Origin: an uncultured Clostridia bacterium
GTDB lineage: Bacteria; Bacillota; Clostridia; Christensenellales; Borkfalkiaceae
Assembly: GCA_947595585.1 (NCBI GenBank)
Contig: CANQET010000003.1
Coordinates: forward strand, 78,926-142,925
Direction: 5' to 3'
DNA: 64,000 nucleotides
The number at the start of each line of letters is the position of its first letter. The stretch's first letter is position 1. Made by a program: the position numbers and the translations under genes. Below, piece by piece: positions 34,469 through 44,056 of this stretch. The notes beneath the pieces were generated by a model. It ran no database searches and was not told where the DNA came from. It saw only the letters and a program-made list of their open reading frames with translations.

Positions 34469-37400
34469 TCACATCACCGTGTCGCCGCCGAGCTTCTTCT
34501 CGACTTCGGAGAGCTTGACGGAGACGATCTTCGAGACGCCCTTCTCCTCCATCGTGACGCCGAACAGCGTATCGGCCTGGTTCATGGTGGGCTTTCTGTG
34601 GGTGATGACGATGAATTGCGTCTCCTGCGCAAACTGCTTGAGGTACTTCGCGAAGCGGTCGACGTTCACATCGTCGAGCGCGGCGTCGATCTCATCGAGG
34701 ATACAGAAGGGCATGGGGTTGGACTTCAGGATCGCAAAGAGGATGGCGATGGAAGTCAGCGTCTGTTCGCCGCCCGAGAGCAGCGAGATCTTGGAGAGCT
34801 TCTTGCCCGGCGGACATGCGACGATCTCGACGCCCGCTTCGAGCGGATCGACGCCCTCCTCGTAATCGAGCTGCATCTCCGCCCTGCCGCCGCCGAAGAG
34901 GTCGTGGAAGGTCGTGGAGAAGTTCTCGTTGATGCGGTTGAAGCCCGCATCGAATTGTTCTTTCATGCGCCGCTTGACGTCTTCGAGGGAATCGGTGAGG
35001 TCGTGGATGCCCTTATCAACGTCGGCCCGCTGCGTCTCCATCTCATTGTAGCGGGCGAGGAGCTCTTCGTAGCTCTCGATGGCGGTGAGGTTGACGTTGC
35101 CGAGCTCGCCGATCTTGCGCTTCAGGGAGGCGATGTTCTTCCCCGAGCTCTCGAAGTCGTAGGCGGGATCGCGCAGCTCCTGTGCCGTCTCGTAGGTGAG
35201 GTCGTACCCCTCCTGCAGGCGCTGGGTGAGCTGTTCGAGGTAGACCTCGGCACGCCCCTTTTCGTTCTTGGCGCCCGCGATCTCTTCCTTGACGGCGTTC
35301 TGCCGCGCATAGGCCTCGGAGCGCTCCGCGGAGATCTTCTCCTGCTCCTCGGTGATCTGCCGTTTCTCGGTCTCGATGGCATCGCGGTCCGCATGCAGTT
35401 TTTCGACGACGACGCGGTCTTCCTCGCTGAGGCCGACCCGCGCTTCCTCGACCTCGAGCTCGGCGATCTTCTGCTCGCAGCTTGCGATGCTCGCCTGCAT
35501 ATCCTTGACCTTTTCGGCAAGCTCCCTCTGCTCCGCCTTGAGCTTCTCGGCGTTCTGCCTGTCGGCCTCACGGGAGGAAGCGAGCGAAGCGCTCTCGATC
35601 TTGAGCTTGGAGATACGGTCGAGGATGGCCGCACGCTCCTCGCGGACGGTCTCGATCTTGCCCGAGCTGAGCTTGAATCCCTCTGCCGCCTCGCTGCGGA
35701 TACGGCGGAGAAGCTCTTCGTTTTCCTGCGAAGAGAGCACCTCGCTCTCGAGGTCGCTCGCCTTGCGGGTGAGGCGTTCCAAGAGATCGGTGTATTCTTT
35801 GATGGTGGCGTTGCGTTCTTCGACGAGGTCGGAGAGCGCACGTACGCGCTGGGTGAGTGCGGCGAAGTCCGCTGTCTTCTGCTGGACCTGAAGGCGGAAG
35901 GCATCGCGGTTCTTCCGCGCTTCGGCGAGTTCCTTTTCGCAGGAGGCGAGCGCCGCCGTGAGACGGGAAAGCTCGGACCTGTACTGTTTTATTTTGTCTT
36001 CGGACTCGCGGATCAGGCGGTCTGCGGAGAAGAGATTGGCCTCTTTGCTCCTGTGGCCGCCGCTCATCGCACCGCTCGTCTGGATGATGTCGCCGTCGAG
36101 CGTGACGATACGGAAGGCCTCGGGGAAGTGGTTGCGGATCCTCGTCGCATCCGTGAGATTTTCGCAGATGAGCGTGTTGCCGATGAGGTTCTTGATGACG
36201 TTGGTATCGTGCTCATCGTAGCGGATGAGGTCGTTCGCCGAGGCGATGGCGCCCTTTTCGGAGAGCGCACGGCGCAGATCGCGCGAATCTTCGCGGGGAC
36301 GCATGCCGTCGAGGGGCAGGAACGTCGCCGTGCCGATGCGGTTGACGCGCAGATATTCGATGAGCTGCTGGGCGTCGCGCTGGGTCTCGGTGACGATGGA
36401 CTGCATCGCCCCGCCGAACGCGGTCTCCATGGCAACTTCGTATTGTTTGTCGGTATGTACGAGGTCGGCGATCGTGCCGCGCATGCGCTTTGCGAGCGCG
36501 GGATCGGACTTCGCGTCTGTTCTCAAGCGGCGGACGGCCTCGCGGTACCCCTCCGAGCGGTCGCGCACGGAGAGCTGGTATTTGAGCTGATATTCGCCGT
36601 TGGAGATATCGTTTTGGGCCTTGGTGATGGCCTCGCTGTATTTGCGGTAGCCGCGCTCGAGGGCATCGGCTTCGTCGTCGAACTCCTCCTCCTGCTCCTT
36701 CTGGTGATCGAGGAAGTTCTTACACTCCTTGAGCTGCTTTTCGGCCTCGGCGAGCTGACGGGCATGCTCATCGCGGAAGCGCGTCTCACGGGCGATCGCG
36801 GCGTTGATCTCGCCGATCCTATCCTGCGTGGCGTCGCGCTGGGCGGAGAGGCTTCCCTGGCTCGCACGGAGATCGGCGAGCTGTTCTGCCGAAGAGAGCT
36901 CGCTGGCGTGCGTCTCGTCGGTCTCGAGCTCGTGGGCGATGATCCGCTTGTCCGCTTCCGCGAGGCGGGCATCGAGCTCAAAGAGCTGTTTATCGATCTC
37001 ATGGATGCGTTTTTCCGCACTCAGGAGGCGTTTTTCGCCCGAATCGAGGAGGACGTCGATCTCCCCCGAACGGCGCTCGGAATCGGCGATATCCTCGGTC
37101 GCACGGGCACGCTGCTGGCTATACGCCTTGATGCGCTCCTGCATGACTTTGGCTTCGCCCGACTTGTGTTCGTTATCGACCTCGTACTTTCTGAGGTCGT
37201 CGTTGACGAGACGGAGCTCGTTGTCTACCTCGGAGCTGCGGAGCCGCGCGGAGGCCTCCTTCCCGTCGATGAGAAGGATCTGCGCCTCGACCTGCGAGAG
37301 CTCGGCCTCGGCCGCCGCGATGCGCCCGTTGTAGCGCGCTTCGTCCTGTGCGAAACGGTCGCTGCGGATGAGGAAGGTATTGACTTCCTCGTATTTGAGC

Positions 37401-38062
37401 TTATCGACGTATTCGCGGTATTTGCGCTCCTCCTCGGCCTGTTTGGCGAGGGGATCGAGGGTGCGCTTGGCCTCGTCGATGCGCTGGCAATAGAGGGCGA
37501 GTTTATCGCGGGAGAGGTCGAGTTTGCGCTCGATCTCGGCCTTGGTCGCCTTGTATTCCATGATGCCCGTCGCTTCCTCGAAGATCGCACGGCGCTCCTC
37601 GGGGCGGGAATTCATGATCTGGGTGACTCTCCCCTGCCCGATGATGGAATACCCCTCCTTGCCGATGCCCACGCCGTGGAAGAGGGCGAGGAGGTCCTTT
37701 CTGAGGCAGGGCTGCATGTTGAGCAGGTATTCGCTCTCGCCCGAACGGTAGAGGCGGCGGGTCATGGCGACTTCCGCATATTCTACGTCGAACATCTTGT
37801 CCGCATTGTCGAAGACGAGCGTGACTTCGCAGAAGGAGAGCGGGCGGCGCAGGTCGGTGCCGTTGAAGATGACGTCCTGCATGGAGGCGCCGCGCAGGTT
37901 CTTCGCCGATTGTTCGCCGAGCACCCAGCGCACGGCGTCGGCAACGTTGGACTTCCCGCATCCGTTGGGTCCGACGATGCAGGTCACGCCGTCGTCGAAT
38001 TTGACGGCCGTCTTATCGGCAAACGATTTGAAGCCGATCAATCTGATTTCTTTGAAATTCAT
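34469..38062 (-). CDS. smc: Chromosome partition protein SMC
   Basis: 1197 residues, the normal length. Walker A GPNGCGKSN is at 31-39, followed by the ATPase start IRLIGFKSFADKT. Two long coiled-coil arms flank a hinge domain around 510-640 (GYREAVRRLRTDAKSDPALA to TLDGDIIQTSGAMSGGHRSK). The C-terminal signature LLSGGEQTLTSIAILFAIL and Walker B FCILDEIDAALDD are intact. SMC with ScpA and ScpB organises and segregates the chromosome. It lies 3 bp downstream of the rnc stop codon. A perfect Shine-Dalgarno is absent (AAGGTAAG), so coupling to rnc is likely. Confidence 0.97.
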   Translation of the reverse strand: MNFKEIRLIGFKSFADKTAVKFDDGVTCIVGPNGCGKSNVADAVRWVLGEQSAKNLRGASMQDVIFNGTDLRRPLSFCEVTLVFDNADKMFDVEYAEVAMTRRLYRSGESEYLLNMQPCLRKDLLALFHGVGIGKEGYSIIGQGRVTQIMNSRPEERRAIFEEATGIMEYKATKAEIERKLDLSRDKLALYCQRIDEAKRTLDPLAKQAEEERKYREYVDKLKYEEVNTFLIRSDRFAQDEARYNGRIAAAEAELSQVEAQILLIDGKEASARLRSSEVDNELRLVNDDLRKYEVDNEHKSGEAKVMQERIKAYSQQRARATEDIADSERRSGEIDVLLDSGEKRLLSAEKRIHEIDKQLFELDARLAEADKRIIAHELETDETHASELSSAEQLADLRASQGSLSAQRDATQDRIGEINAAIARETRFRDEHARQLAEAEKQLKECKNFLDHQKEQEEEFDDEADALERGYRKYSEAITKAQNDISNGEYQLKYQLSVRDRSEGYREAVRRLRTDAKSDPALAKRMRGTIADLVHTDKQYEVAMETAFGGAMQSIVTETQRDAQQLIEYLRVNRIGTATFLPLDGMRPREDSRDLRRALSEKGAIASANDLIRYDEHDTNVIKNLIGNTLICENLTDATRIRNHFPEAFRIVTLDGDIIQTSGAMSGGHRSKEANLFSADRLIRESEDKIKQYRSELSRLTAALASCEKELAEARKNRDAFRLQVQQKTADFAALTQRVRALSDLVEERNATIKEYTDLLERLTRKASDLESEVLSSQENEELLRRIRSEAAEGFKLSSGKIETVREERAAILDRISKLKIESASLASSREADRQNAEKLKAEQRELAEKVKDMQASIASCEQKIAELEVEEARVGLSEEDRVVVEKLHADRDAIETEKRQITEEQEKISAERSEAYARQNAVKEEIAGAKNEKGRAEVYLEQLTQRLQEGYDLTYETAQELRDPAYDFESSGKNIASLKRKIGELGNVNLTAIESYEELLARYNEMETQRADVDKGIHDLTDSLEDVKRRMKEQFDAGFNRINENFSTTFHDLFGGGRAEMQLDYEEGVDPLEAGVEIVACPPGKKLSKISLLSGGEQTLTSIAILFAILKSNPMPFCILDEIDAALDDVNVDRFAKYLKQFAQETQFIVITHRKPTMNQADTLFGVTMEEKGVSKIVSVKLSEVEKKLGGDTVM

Positions 38063-38065
38063 ATC

Positions 38066-38716
38066 TTACCTTACTTGGAAAATTTCGAGCAGAGCCTTCG
38101 CCGCGGCGGTCTCCGCGGCCTTTTTGCTGGTTCCCTTTCCCCCCGCATGCCTGCCGAGGGCGAAGACTTCGGCATAAAAACCGCCTTCCGTCTCCCTTGT
38201 CCTGTATTCGGGGGCCTCTTTGGCCGTCTCCTGTACGTATTCCTGAAGACGCGTCTTGAAGTTCTCCGCGTCCGTCCCCGAGAGATGCGCGGCGAGGAAT
38301 TTCCGCACGGGAGCAAGCCCGCCGTCCGAATAGATCGCCCCGATCACCGCTTCGAAGAGGTTGGAGCTCGTCTTCCCGCCGAGGTTCTCTTCCCCGCCCG
38401 CATGGCGGAGAAAGCGCATGAGCCCCATCCGATGTTCTGCCTGCTCGAGGGCAGGCCGCGCGACGTATTGCTTTCTCAGCTCCGTGAGGACCCCTTCGTC
38501 CTCGCCGTACTTCTTGAAGAGACGTTCGGTGACGATGAGCTGCAGCACGGCGTCGCCCAAGAACTCGAGCCGTTCGTTGCACACGCCCCCGTGCGCGTTC
38601 GCGTAGGAAGAATGCGTAAACGCAGCAAGGAGCAGCGTACGGTCGGAAAACGTGTATCCGATCGCCTGCATGGCCTGCGCGTAGGTCTCTTCCGTCCAAT
38701 CTTCGCCGTTTCTCAT
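38066..38716 (-). CDS. rnc: Ribonuclease III
   Basis: 216 residues. The RNase III signature NERLEFLGDAVLQL is at about 45-58, with catalytic Glu and Asp and a second acidic patch (NLFEAVIGAIYSDGG). A C-terminal double-stranded-RNA-binding domain ends KGTSKKAAETAAAKALLEIF. It processes rRNA and structured mRNA. The ATG overlaps the plsX stop codon as ATGA. The order plsX-rnc-smc is conserved in Firmicutes, though acpP, usual between plsX and rnc, is not here. Confidence 0.96.
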   Translation of the reverse strand: MRNGEDWTEETYAQAMQAIGYTFSDRTLLLAAFTHSSYANAHGGVCNERLEFLGDAVLQLIVTERLFKKYGEDEGVLTELRKQYVARPALEQAEHRMGLMRFLRHAGGEENLGGKTSSNLFEAVIGAIYSDGGLAPVRKFLAAHLSGTDAENFKTRLQEYVQETAKEAPEYRTRETEGGFYAEVFALGRHAGGKGTSKKAAETAAAKALLEIFQVR

Positions 38717-39741
38717 TCTTCGGCCGCGATATGGGCGCCGATCATCCCGGCGATGTTGCCGATGAGATCGCCCCTGTAGGCATCGATCGCCTGTACGACG
38801 GAGGGCGTCACGCTCTTGGCTTTGGAGGCGCCGTGGCACTTCACGACGACCTTCTTGAGCCCGAGGAAGACAGATCCGCCGAGTTTGGCGTAGTCGAGCA
38901 TGTTCTTGAGCGCCTTGATCTGCTTTTTCGCACACAGGTAGGCGAGTTTGCTCCCCAAGGACTTGCGGAATTCCCGCTCGAGCACGGCGGCGACCGTCTT
39001 GCCGCAGCCCTCCACCGCCTTCAGGGCGATGTTGCCCGAGAAGCCGTCGGCGACGGCGACGTCCACATAGTCGCCTTCTCCGAACATGATATCCCTGCCC
39101 TCGATGTTGCCGACGAAGTTGATCCCCTCCGTCTCCTTGAGCAGACGGAAGGCCTCCTGATGCAGCGTATCCCCCTTATGCTCCTCGGTGCCGTTGGTGA
39201 GCAGCCCCACGCGGGGAGACTCGATGCCGAAGGCCGCCTTCGCATAGGCCGAGGCCATGATGCCGAACTGCGCAAGATATTGGGGCTTGCACTCGGCATT
39301 GGCGCCGCAGTCGCAGAGCAGCGTCCTCCCGCCGCGGACGTTGGGGATGCCCGGGCAGAGCGCGGGGCGCAAAACGCCCTTGATCCTGCCGATGAGCATG
39401 ATGCCGCCCGTGAGCACGGCGCCCGTCGATCCCGCGGAGACAAATCCCCCCACTTCGGGATCGTTCCGAAGCAGATCCAACCCGACGACGAGAGAGCTAT
39501 CCTTCTTGGTACGGACGGCCTGCGTCGGGATATCGTCGCCCGTGATGACCTCCGTGCAGTGGACGATCTCCACGCGCGTCGCATCATATTTATATTTTTC
39601 GAGCTCGTGCCCGACAAGATTTTCATCGCCCGTGAGCACCAGCATGAAATCTTTTCGTTCGTCGAGCGCCTTCACGGCGCCCTTGACGATCTCCGCAGGG
39701 GCGTTGTCTCCGCCCATTGCGTCTACGATTATTTTCAGCAT
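38713..39741 (-). CDS. plsX: Phosphate acyltransferase PlsX
   Basis: 342 residues. It converts acyl-ACP to acyl-phosphate for phospholipid synthesis. The N-terminus KIIVDAMGGDNAP and the segments GFVSAGSTGAVLTGG and VAVADGFSGNIALKAVEG are family signatures. The start at 39741 is preceded by GGAGAAGAAAAC. It is the first gene of plsX-rnc-smc. FapR-type regulation is common for plsX in Firmicutes, but I see no clear FapR palindrome in the upstream 100 bp. Confidence 0.96.
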   Translation of the reverse strand: MLKIIVDAMGGDNAPAEIVKGAVKALDERKDFMLVLTGDENLVGHELEKYKYDATRVEIVHCTEVITGDDIPTQAVRTKKDSSLVVGLDLLRNDPEVGGFVSAGSTGAVLTGGIMLIGRIKGVLRPALCPGIPNVRGGRTLLCDCGANAECKPQYLAQFGIMASAYAKAAFGIESPRVGLLTNGTEEHKGDTLHQEAFRLLKETEGINFVGNIEGRDIMFGEGDYVDVAVADGFSGNIALKAVEGCGKTVAAVLEREFRKSLGSKLAYLCAKKQIKALKNMLDYAKLGGSVFLGLKKVVVKCHGASKAKSVTPSVVQAIDAYRGDLIGNIAGMIGAHIAAEE

Positions 39742-39843
39742 GTTTTCTTCTCCGAATTATGCAACACACCTTGCACAGCAGTATTTTACCATGTATGACG
39801 AAAAAAAGATTTTACTTCCAATATATTGAACTTTATATGCCGC

Positions 39844-39871
39844 AAAAACGCCGACGCCCACGGCATCGGCG
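39844..39871 (-). terminator. Terminator at the end of the protease-Opp unit
   Basis: On the minus strand CGCCGATGCC/GGGCGTCGGCG with a short loop is followed by TTTTT. It lies just past the stop codon at 39878. Confidence 0.75.
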
Positions 39872-39877
39872 ATGCGC

Positions 39878-40150
39878 TTAAAAGAGATTGCCCGTGATAA
39901 GCAAAAGAAAGATGTAGATGAGCGTGAAGGCGAGCAAGGTGCAGAGCATCGGGAGGATCATCTTCTTGACGACGGAAAGGTAGGTCCGCCACTTTTCCTT
40001 CATCGTGGACTTCCGCTTGGGCGGCCCCTTCTCCTTTTTCCGCGTGTTCGACATATCGGCGACGGTCGAGCCGTCGTCCACATAGACGATCTTCTCCTTC
40101 TTCTCCTTATCTTTGCCCTTCCCCTTTCCGTTTCGGGTCTTCTTGCTCAT
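39878..40150 (-). CDS. Small basic single-span membrane protein, last gene of the Opp operon
   Basis: 90 residues. The first ~58 are very rich in Lys/Arg/Glu (KKTRNGKGKGKDKEKKEKIV and a second basic run, KKEKGPPKRKSTMKEK). They are followed by a hydrophobic helix (MILPMLCTLLAFTLIYIFLLLI) and a short outside tail. The basic N-terminal side should be cytoplasmic. I recognise no family. The ATG overlaps the oppF stop codon as ATGA, so it is translationally coupled to the ATPase and may be an accessory subunit of the transporter. Confidence 0.7.
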   Translation of the reverse strand: MSKKTRNGKGKGKDKEKKEKIVYVDDGSTVADMSNTRKKEKGPPKRKSTMKEKWRTYLSVVKKMILPMLCTLLAFTLIYIFLLLITGNLF

Positions 40151-41574
40151 TCTTCCTCCTGCGGGTAGCAGTGGCAGGCGACAAAGTGCCCGGGTTCGTA
40201 TTCCTTATAGACGGGCGCGATGTGGCTGCAGATCTCCTTCGCGATGGGGCAGCGGGTGTGGAATTTGCAGCCCTTGGGCGGATCTGCGGGCGAAGGGATA
40301 TCCCCCTTCAGCACGACGCGGTCCATCTTCACGTCGGGATTGGGATTGGGCACCGCCGAGAAGAGCGCCTGCGTGTAGGGATGCATGGGGTTGTGGAAGA
40401 TGCTCTTCTTATCGCCGAACTCCACCATCGTCCCGAGGTACATGACGCCGATCTTATCCGAAATGTGCTTGACGACGGAGAGATCGTGCGAGATGAAGAG
40501 ATACGTGAGCCCGAGTTCCTCCTGCAAATTGCGCAGAAGGTTGATGATCTGCGCCTGTATGGAGACGTCGAGGGCGGAGACGGGCTCGTCGCAGATGACG
40601 AGCTTGGGCTTCACCGAGAGCGAACGCGCGATGCAGATCCTCTGGCGCTGGCCGCCCGAGAATTCATGCGGATAGCGCTCGTAGTAGTAATCCCTGAGCC
40701 CGCATTGCTCCATGAGGCGGAGGACGTAATCCTTCACTTCGGCGGCGGGCACGATGTGATGCACTTTGACGGGTTCGGAGAGGATCCCCCCTACCGTGCT
40801 CCGCGGCGGGAGCGAGGAATAGGGATCCTGGAAGATGATCTGCATCTTGGTGCGAAGGGGACGCATCTTGGAGGGCTTGTAGCCCGCGATGTCCCTTCCT
40901 TCGAAGAAGATCTGCCCGCCCGTGGGCTTATAGAGCTTGAGGATGGAACGGCCCATCGTCGTCTTGCCGCAGCCCGATTCGCCGACGATACCGAGCGTCT
41001 CCCCTGCCTTGAGGGTGAAGGAGACGTCGTCCACCGCACGGAGGGCGAGGGTGACTTTGCCGCCGATCGTCTTCTTGAGCGGGAAATACATCTTGAGGTG
41101 CCGCACTTCGAGGAGGCTCTCCCCGTCTGCGGGCACGAATTCGTCGTCGAGGGCACGGAGCTCGCGCTCCCGCTGCTCTTTGCGGGCTTCGACTTCGTCG
41201 TCGAAGGCCTCGAAATCGCCGTTTGCGAGGGCCTCCGCGTTCTTGTCGAGGAGGGCCTGCTCTTCGGGCGTGATCTCGGCGAGCTTCGCGCGGCGCTGTT
41301 CGTTCTTCTTGCGCAGCTTCTCGAGTTCCTCTTCGGAGACGGGCGGCTCGATCCATTCGGGCTGCTCGTCGATGCGCTTTTGCATGTATTTGCGGAAGGG
41401 GAAGAGACTTCCGATCCCCGCACCGCCCGCAGCGAGCAGGATGAGCCCCAACCACCAGATGACGGGAACGAGGCAGAAGATACAAATGGCGCTTACGACG
41501 CAGAAGAGCGCAAGCAGCACGGCGGCGGCCGTATATAGCGTGCGGATCAACGCATAATCAAAGGGCTTCTTCAT
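40147..41574 (-). CDS. oppF: Oligopeptide ABC transporter ATPase OppF with a membrane-spanning N-terminal extension
   Basis: 475 residues, against about 310-330 in typical OppF. Residues 11-36 and 39-58 are two hydrophobic helices. A charged Glu/Lys helix (about 64-150) follows, and the ATPase starts at [14 protein letters not shown]. Walker [10 protein letters not shown] is at 198-206, then the signature FSGGQRQR and Walker [12 protein letters not shown]. The C-terminal zone with three Cys ([20 protein letters not shown]) is the Opp/Dpp signature region. It powers peptide uptake with OppD. The ATG overlaps the oppD stop codon. The helical anchor is not a usual part of the family. Confidence 0.93.
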   Translation of the reverse strand: MKKPFDYALIRTLYTAAAVLLALFCVVSAICIFCLVPVIWWLGLILLAAGGAGIGSLFPFRKYMQKRIDEQPEWIEPPVSEEELEKLRKKNEQRRAKLAEITPEEQALLDKNAEALANGDFEAFDDEVEARKEQRERELRALDDEFVPADGESLLEVRHLKMYFPLKKTIGGKVTLALRAVDDVSFTLKAGETLGIVGESGCGKTTMGRSILKLYKPTGGQIFFEGRDIAGYKPSKMRPLRTKMQIIFQDPYSSLPPRSTVGGILSEPVKVHHIVPAAEVKDYVLRLMEQCGLRDYYYERYPHEFSGGQRQRICIARSLSVKPKLVICDEPVSALDVSIQAQIINLLRNLQEELGLTYLFISHDLSVVKHISDKIGVMYLGTMVEFGDKKSIFHNPMHPYTQALFSAVPNPNPDVKMDRVVLKGDIPSPADPPKGCKFHTRCPIAKEICSHIAPVYKEYEPGHFVACHCYPQEEE

Positions 41575-42896
41575 TCGCTCTTCTCCTTATCGTAGAGATG
41601 GCAGGCGACAAAGTGCGTCGGGCTGACTTGCACCATCTCGGGATAATCGCCGAAACATTTCTTGATGCAACCGCCGCAGCGTTCGCGGAAGTAGCAATAA
41701 TCGGGCATATCGATGGGATTGGGCACGTTGCCGGGGATGTTGAACAGCGTATCGCTGTCCGAATCCATCGTGGGCTTGGACTTCTGCAATCCGATCGTGT
41801 AGGGATGCATCGGGTGGTGGAAGATCTCCGAGACCGTCCCCCGTTCGATGATCCGCCCCGCGTACATGACGACGACGTAATCCGCCATCTCGGCGATGAT
41901 CCCGAGGTCGTGCGTGATGAGCAGAATGGAGCCGTGGATGCGGTCCTTGAGGTCGCGCAGAAGGTCGAGGATCTGTGCCTGAATGGTGACGTCGAGCGCC
42001 GTCGTGGGCTCATCGGCGATGATGAGGCGGGGGTCGCCCGCAAGCGCCATGGAGATCATGACGCGCTGCCGCATGCCGCCCGAAAGTTCATGGGGATAAG
42101 ATTTATAGACGCGCTCGGGCATGGCGATGCCGACGAGGTCGAGCATCTCGATGGAGCGGCGCTTGGCGTCTTCCTTGGTGGCGCCGGGGAAGTGCAGGAG
42201 GGTGACTTCGTCGAGTTGGTTGCCGATCGTAAACACGGGGTTGAGGCTCGTCATGGGCTCCTGGAAGATCATCGCGATCTGCCTGCCGCGGAGACGGTAC
42301 ATCTCCTTGATGGGCATTTGGGCGATATCGAACACCTTCTCTTCCATCTCGAAGATGCGGGTGCCGTAAGCATCGCGCTTCTGGCGGCGCTCGGTCATGG
42401 GCGTGCCGTCTTTGTTGTGCTTTACGTTCCCCTTCTTATCCTTGATCTCGTCGTACTGCGGGTTGCCCGCTTCGTCGTCGTCCCACACGGGGATGGGCTT
42501 GCCCGCCTCATCGCGCTTGAAATCGTAGGACTTGAAGCGGATGCTGCCCGAATAGATCTGCCCGTAAGGGCCCTGCAGCAGCTGCATGATCGACATGCTC
42601 GTGACCGACTTTCCGCAGCCCGATTCGCCGACGACGCCCACCGTCGCCCCTTGCGGGATATCGAAGGAGACACCGTTGACGGCCTTCACGATGCCCTGTT
42701 CGGTGAAGAAGTAGGTGTGCAGGTCCTCGACTTCGAGGATGTTCTTCTCGTCTTTGAGCGTCGCCAAAAACTCGCTCTCGGGAGCCTTTCTGCGCTTCTT
42801 CTTCTCGAGCGCACGGACGATCTTGTTGTTCTCGCGGACGATCGCGCGGACCTCTTTGCCCGAGAGATAGTGGCGGCTCTTCTTTTTCTCTGCCAT
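41571..42896 (-). CDS. oppD: Oligopeptide ABC transporter ATPase OppD with N-terminal extension and internal insert
   Basis: 441 residues, longer than the usual ~330-350. A basic N-terminal part of about 50 residues precedes the ATPase. Walker [10 protein letters not shown] is at 90-98. A polar, charged insert of about 65 residues (about 123-188; [20 protein letters not shown] and on) interrupts the region before the Q-loop [14 protein letters not shown]. Signature LSGGMRQR, Walker [13 protein letters not shown] and the C-terminal CysX4-6Cys region ([14 protein letters not shown]) are intact. It energises peptide import with OppF. Its ribosome-binding site lies at the 3' end of oppC. Confidence 0.95.
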   Translation of the reverse strand: MAEKKKSRHYLSGKEVRAIVRENNKIVRALEKKKRRKAPESEFLATLKDEKNILEVEDLHTYFFTEQGIVKAVNGVSFDIPQGATVGVVGESGCGKSVTSMSIMQLLQGPYGQIYSGSIRFKSYDFKRDEAGKPIPVWDDDEAGNPQYDEIKDKKGNVKHNKDGTPMTERRQKRDAYGTRIFEMEEKVFDIAQMPIKEMYRLRGRQIAMIFQEPMTSLNPVFTIGNQLDEVTLLHFPGATKEDAKRRSIEMLDLVGIAMPERVYKSYPHELSGGMRQRVMISMALAGDPRLIIADEPTTALDVTIQAQILDLLRDLKDRIHGSILLITHDLGIIAEMADYVVVMYAGRIIERGTVSEIFHHPMHPYTIGLQKSKPTMDSDSDTLFNIPGNVPNPIDMPDYCYFRERCGGCIKKCFGDYPEMVQVSPTHFVACHLYDKEKSE

Positions 42897-42899
42897 ACC

Positions 42900-44045
42900 T
42901 TACCTCCTTGCCTTCGGGTCGAGCGCATCCCGAAGACCGTCGCCGACGAAGTTGAATCCGAGCACGGCGATGACGATACAGATCCCGGGAGGTCCCCAGA
43001 TGTTGAAGTAGTTGCGCAAGATGTTCTCGTCCTCGGTGACGATGTTGATCATCGTGCCCCATGCGGCATACGGCGCCTTGACGCCGAGGCCGAGGTAGGA
43101 GAGCGTCGCCTCCTGCAGGATCATACTGCCGAGAGAGAGCGTCATCGAGACGATGAGCTGGGGCAGTACGTTGGGAATGAGGTGCTTGAAGATCTTCCGC
43201 GAGGTGGAAAAGCCCATGGCTTCGGCGGCCACCATATACTCCTGCTCGCGCAGGGATAGGATCTGGCCGCGTACGAGACGGGCCGTCCCCGGCCACGAGA
43301 TGAGTGTGAGGAAGAGCATCAGAAGATATATTCGGTATTGCGATTCGATGTGCCATGAATCGAACAGCGTACCGATGATGAGCATGATGGGCAGGCTGGG
43401 AAGGCACATGAAGATATCGCAGATACGCATGATGATCTCATCCGTCACCCCGCCGAAGTAGCCCGCGATGCCGCCGAAGATGATCCCGAGGAAGGTGACG
43501 GCGAACACCGCGATGAAGCTGATGGAGAGCGAGATCCGCCCGCCGTACATGAGGCGGGTGAAGACGTCCATGCCCGCTTTATCCGTGCCGAGAATATGCT
43601 TGAGCCCGGGCGGCGCATAGGCGTTGAGGGTGCGTTCGGTCTCGGTGACCTGATAGATCGTGTAGGATTCCCCCGTCGCATCATCGTAGACCGTCATCTC
43701 GAGCGCGTAATACTCGATGCGCCCGCTCGCGTCTTCCTCGATCTCCCCCCATGCGCGGTAGACGATGGGCCCGAACCAAGAGAAGAGCATGAGGGCGACG
43801 ATCATCACGAGACCGATCACCGAAAGTTTGGAGCGGAAGAAGCGCCGCATGACCATGCGGAAGGGCGAGAGCAGGCGGACGTTCTTATCGAGCGCATCGC
43901 TCTCATCGAGCATCGCCTCCTCTTGAGGCTCTTCCAAGGCGTGTTCCTCGCCGAGCATGTTGCGCTCGTCGCGCGCACGGGCTTCGGCCTCTGCCGCCTC
44001 GGGGGATACAGCCGTTTCGTTTTTCATCATTTCGTTTTCGTCCAT
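42900..44045 (-). CDS. oppC: Oligopeptide ABC transporter permease OppC
   Basis: 381 residues. A Glu/Ala-rich cytoplasmic extension of about 60 residues is followed by the usual OppC N-terminus (LLSPFRMVMRRFFRSKLSVIG) and first helix. A periplasm-side insert with EDASGRIEYYALEMTVYDD and the conserved HILGTDKAGMDVFTRLMYGG precede five more helices. The EAA loop is EYMVAAEAMGFSTSRKIFKH. It forms the channel with OppB. It ends 3 bp before the oppD start codon. Confidence 0.95.
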   Translation of the reverse strand: MDENEMMKNETAVSPEAAEAEARARDERNMLGEEHALEEPQEEAMLDESDALDKNVRLLSPFRMVMRRFFRSKLSVIGLVMIVALMLFSWFGPIVYRAWGEIEEDASGRIEYYALEMTVYDDATGESYTIYQVTETERTLNAYAPPGLKHILGTDKAGMDVFTRLMYGGRISLSISFIAVFAVTFLGIIFGGIAGYFGGVTDEIIMRICDIFMCLPSLPIMLIIGTLFDSWHIESQYRIYLLMLFLTLISWPGTARLVRGQILSLREQEYMVAAEAMGFSTSRKIFKHLIPNVLPQLIVSMTLSLGSMILQEATLSYLGLGVKAPYAAWGTMINIVTEDENILRNYFNIWGPPGICIVIAVLGFNFVGDGLRDALDPKARR

Positions 44046-44056
44046 CTCGGGCCTCC

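Noticed and set aside
34598..38779. Very long open frame on the plus strand, antisense to smc and rnc
   Set aside because: It mirrors the third-position GC of the smc frame. The translated product is Leu/Arg/Glu-rich with no motifs, and smc on the other strand is complete and conserved.
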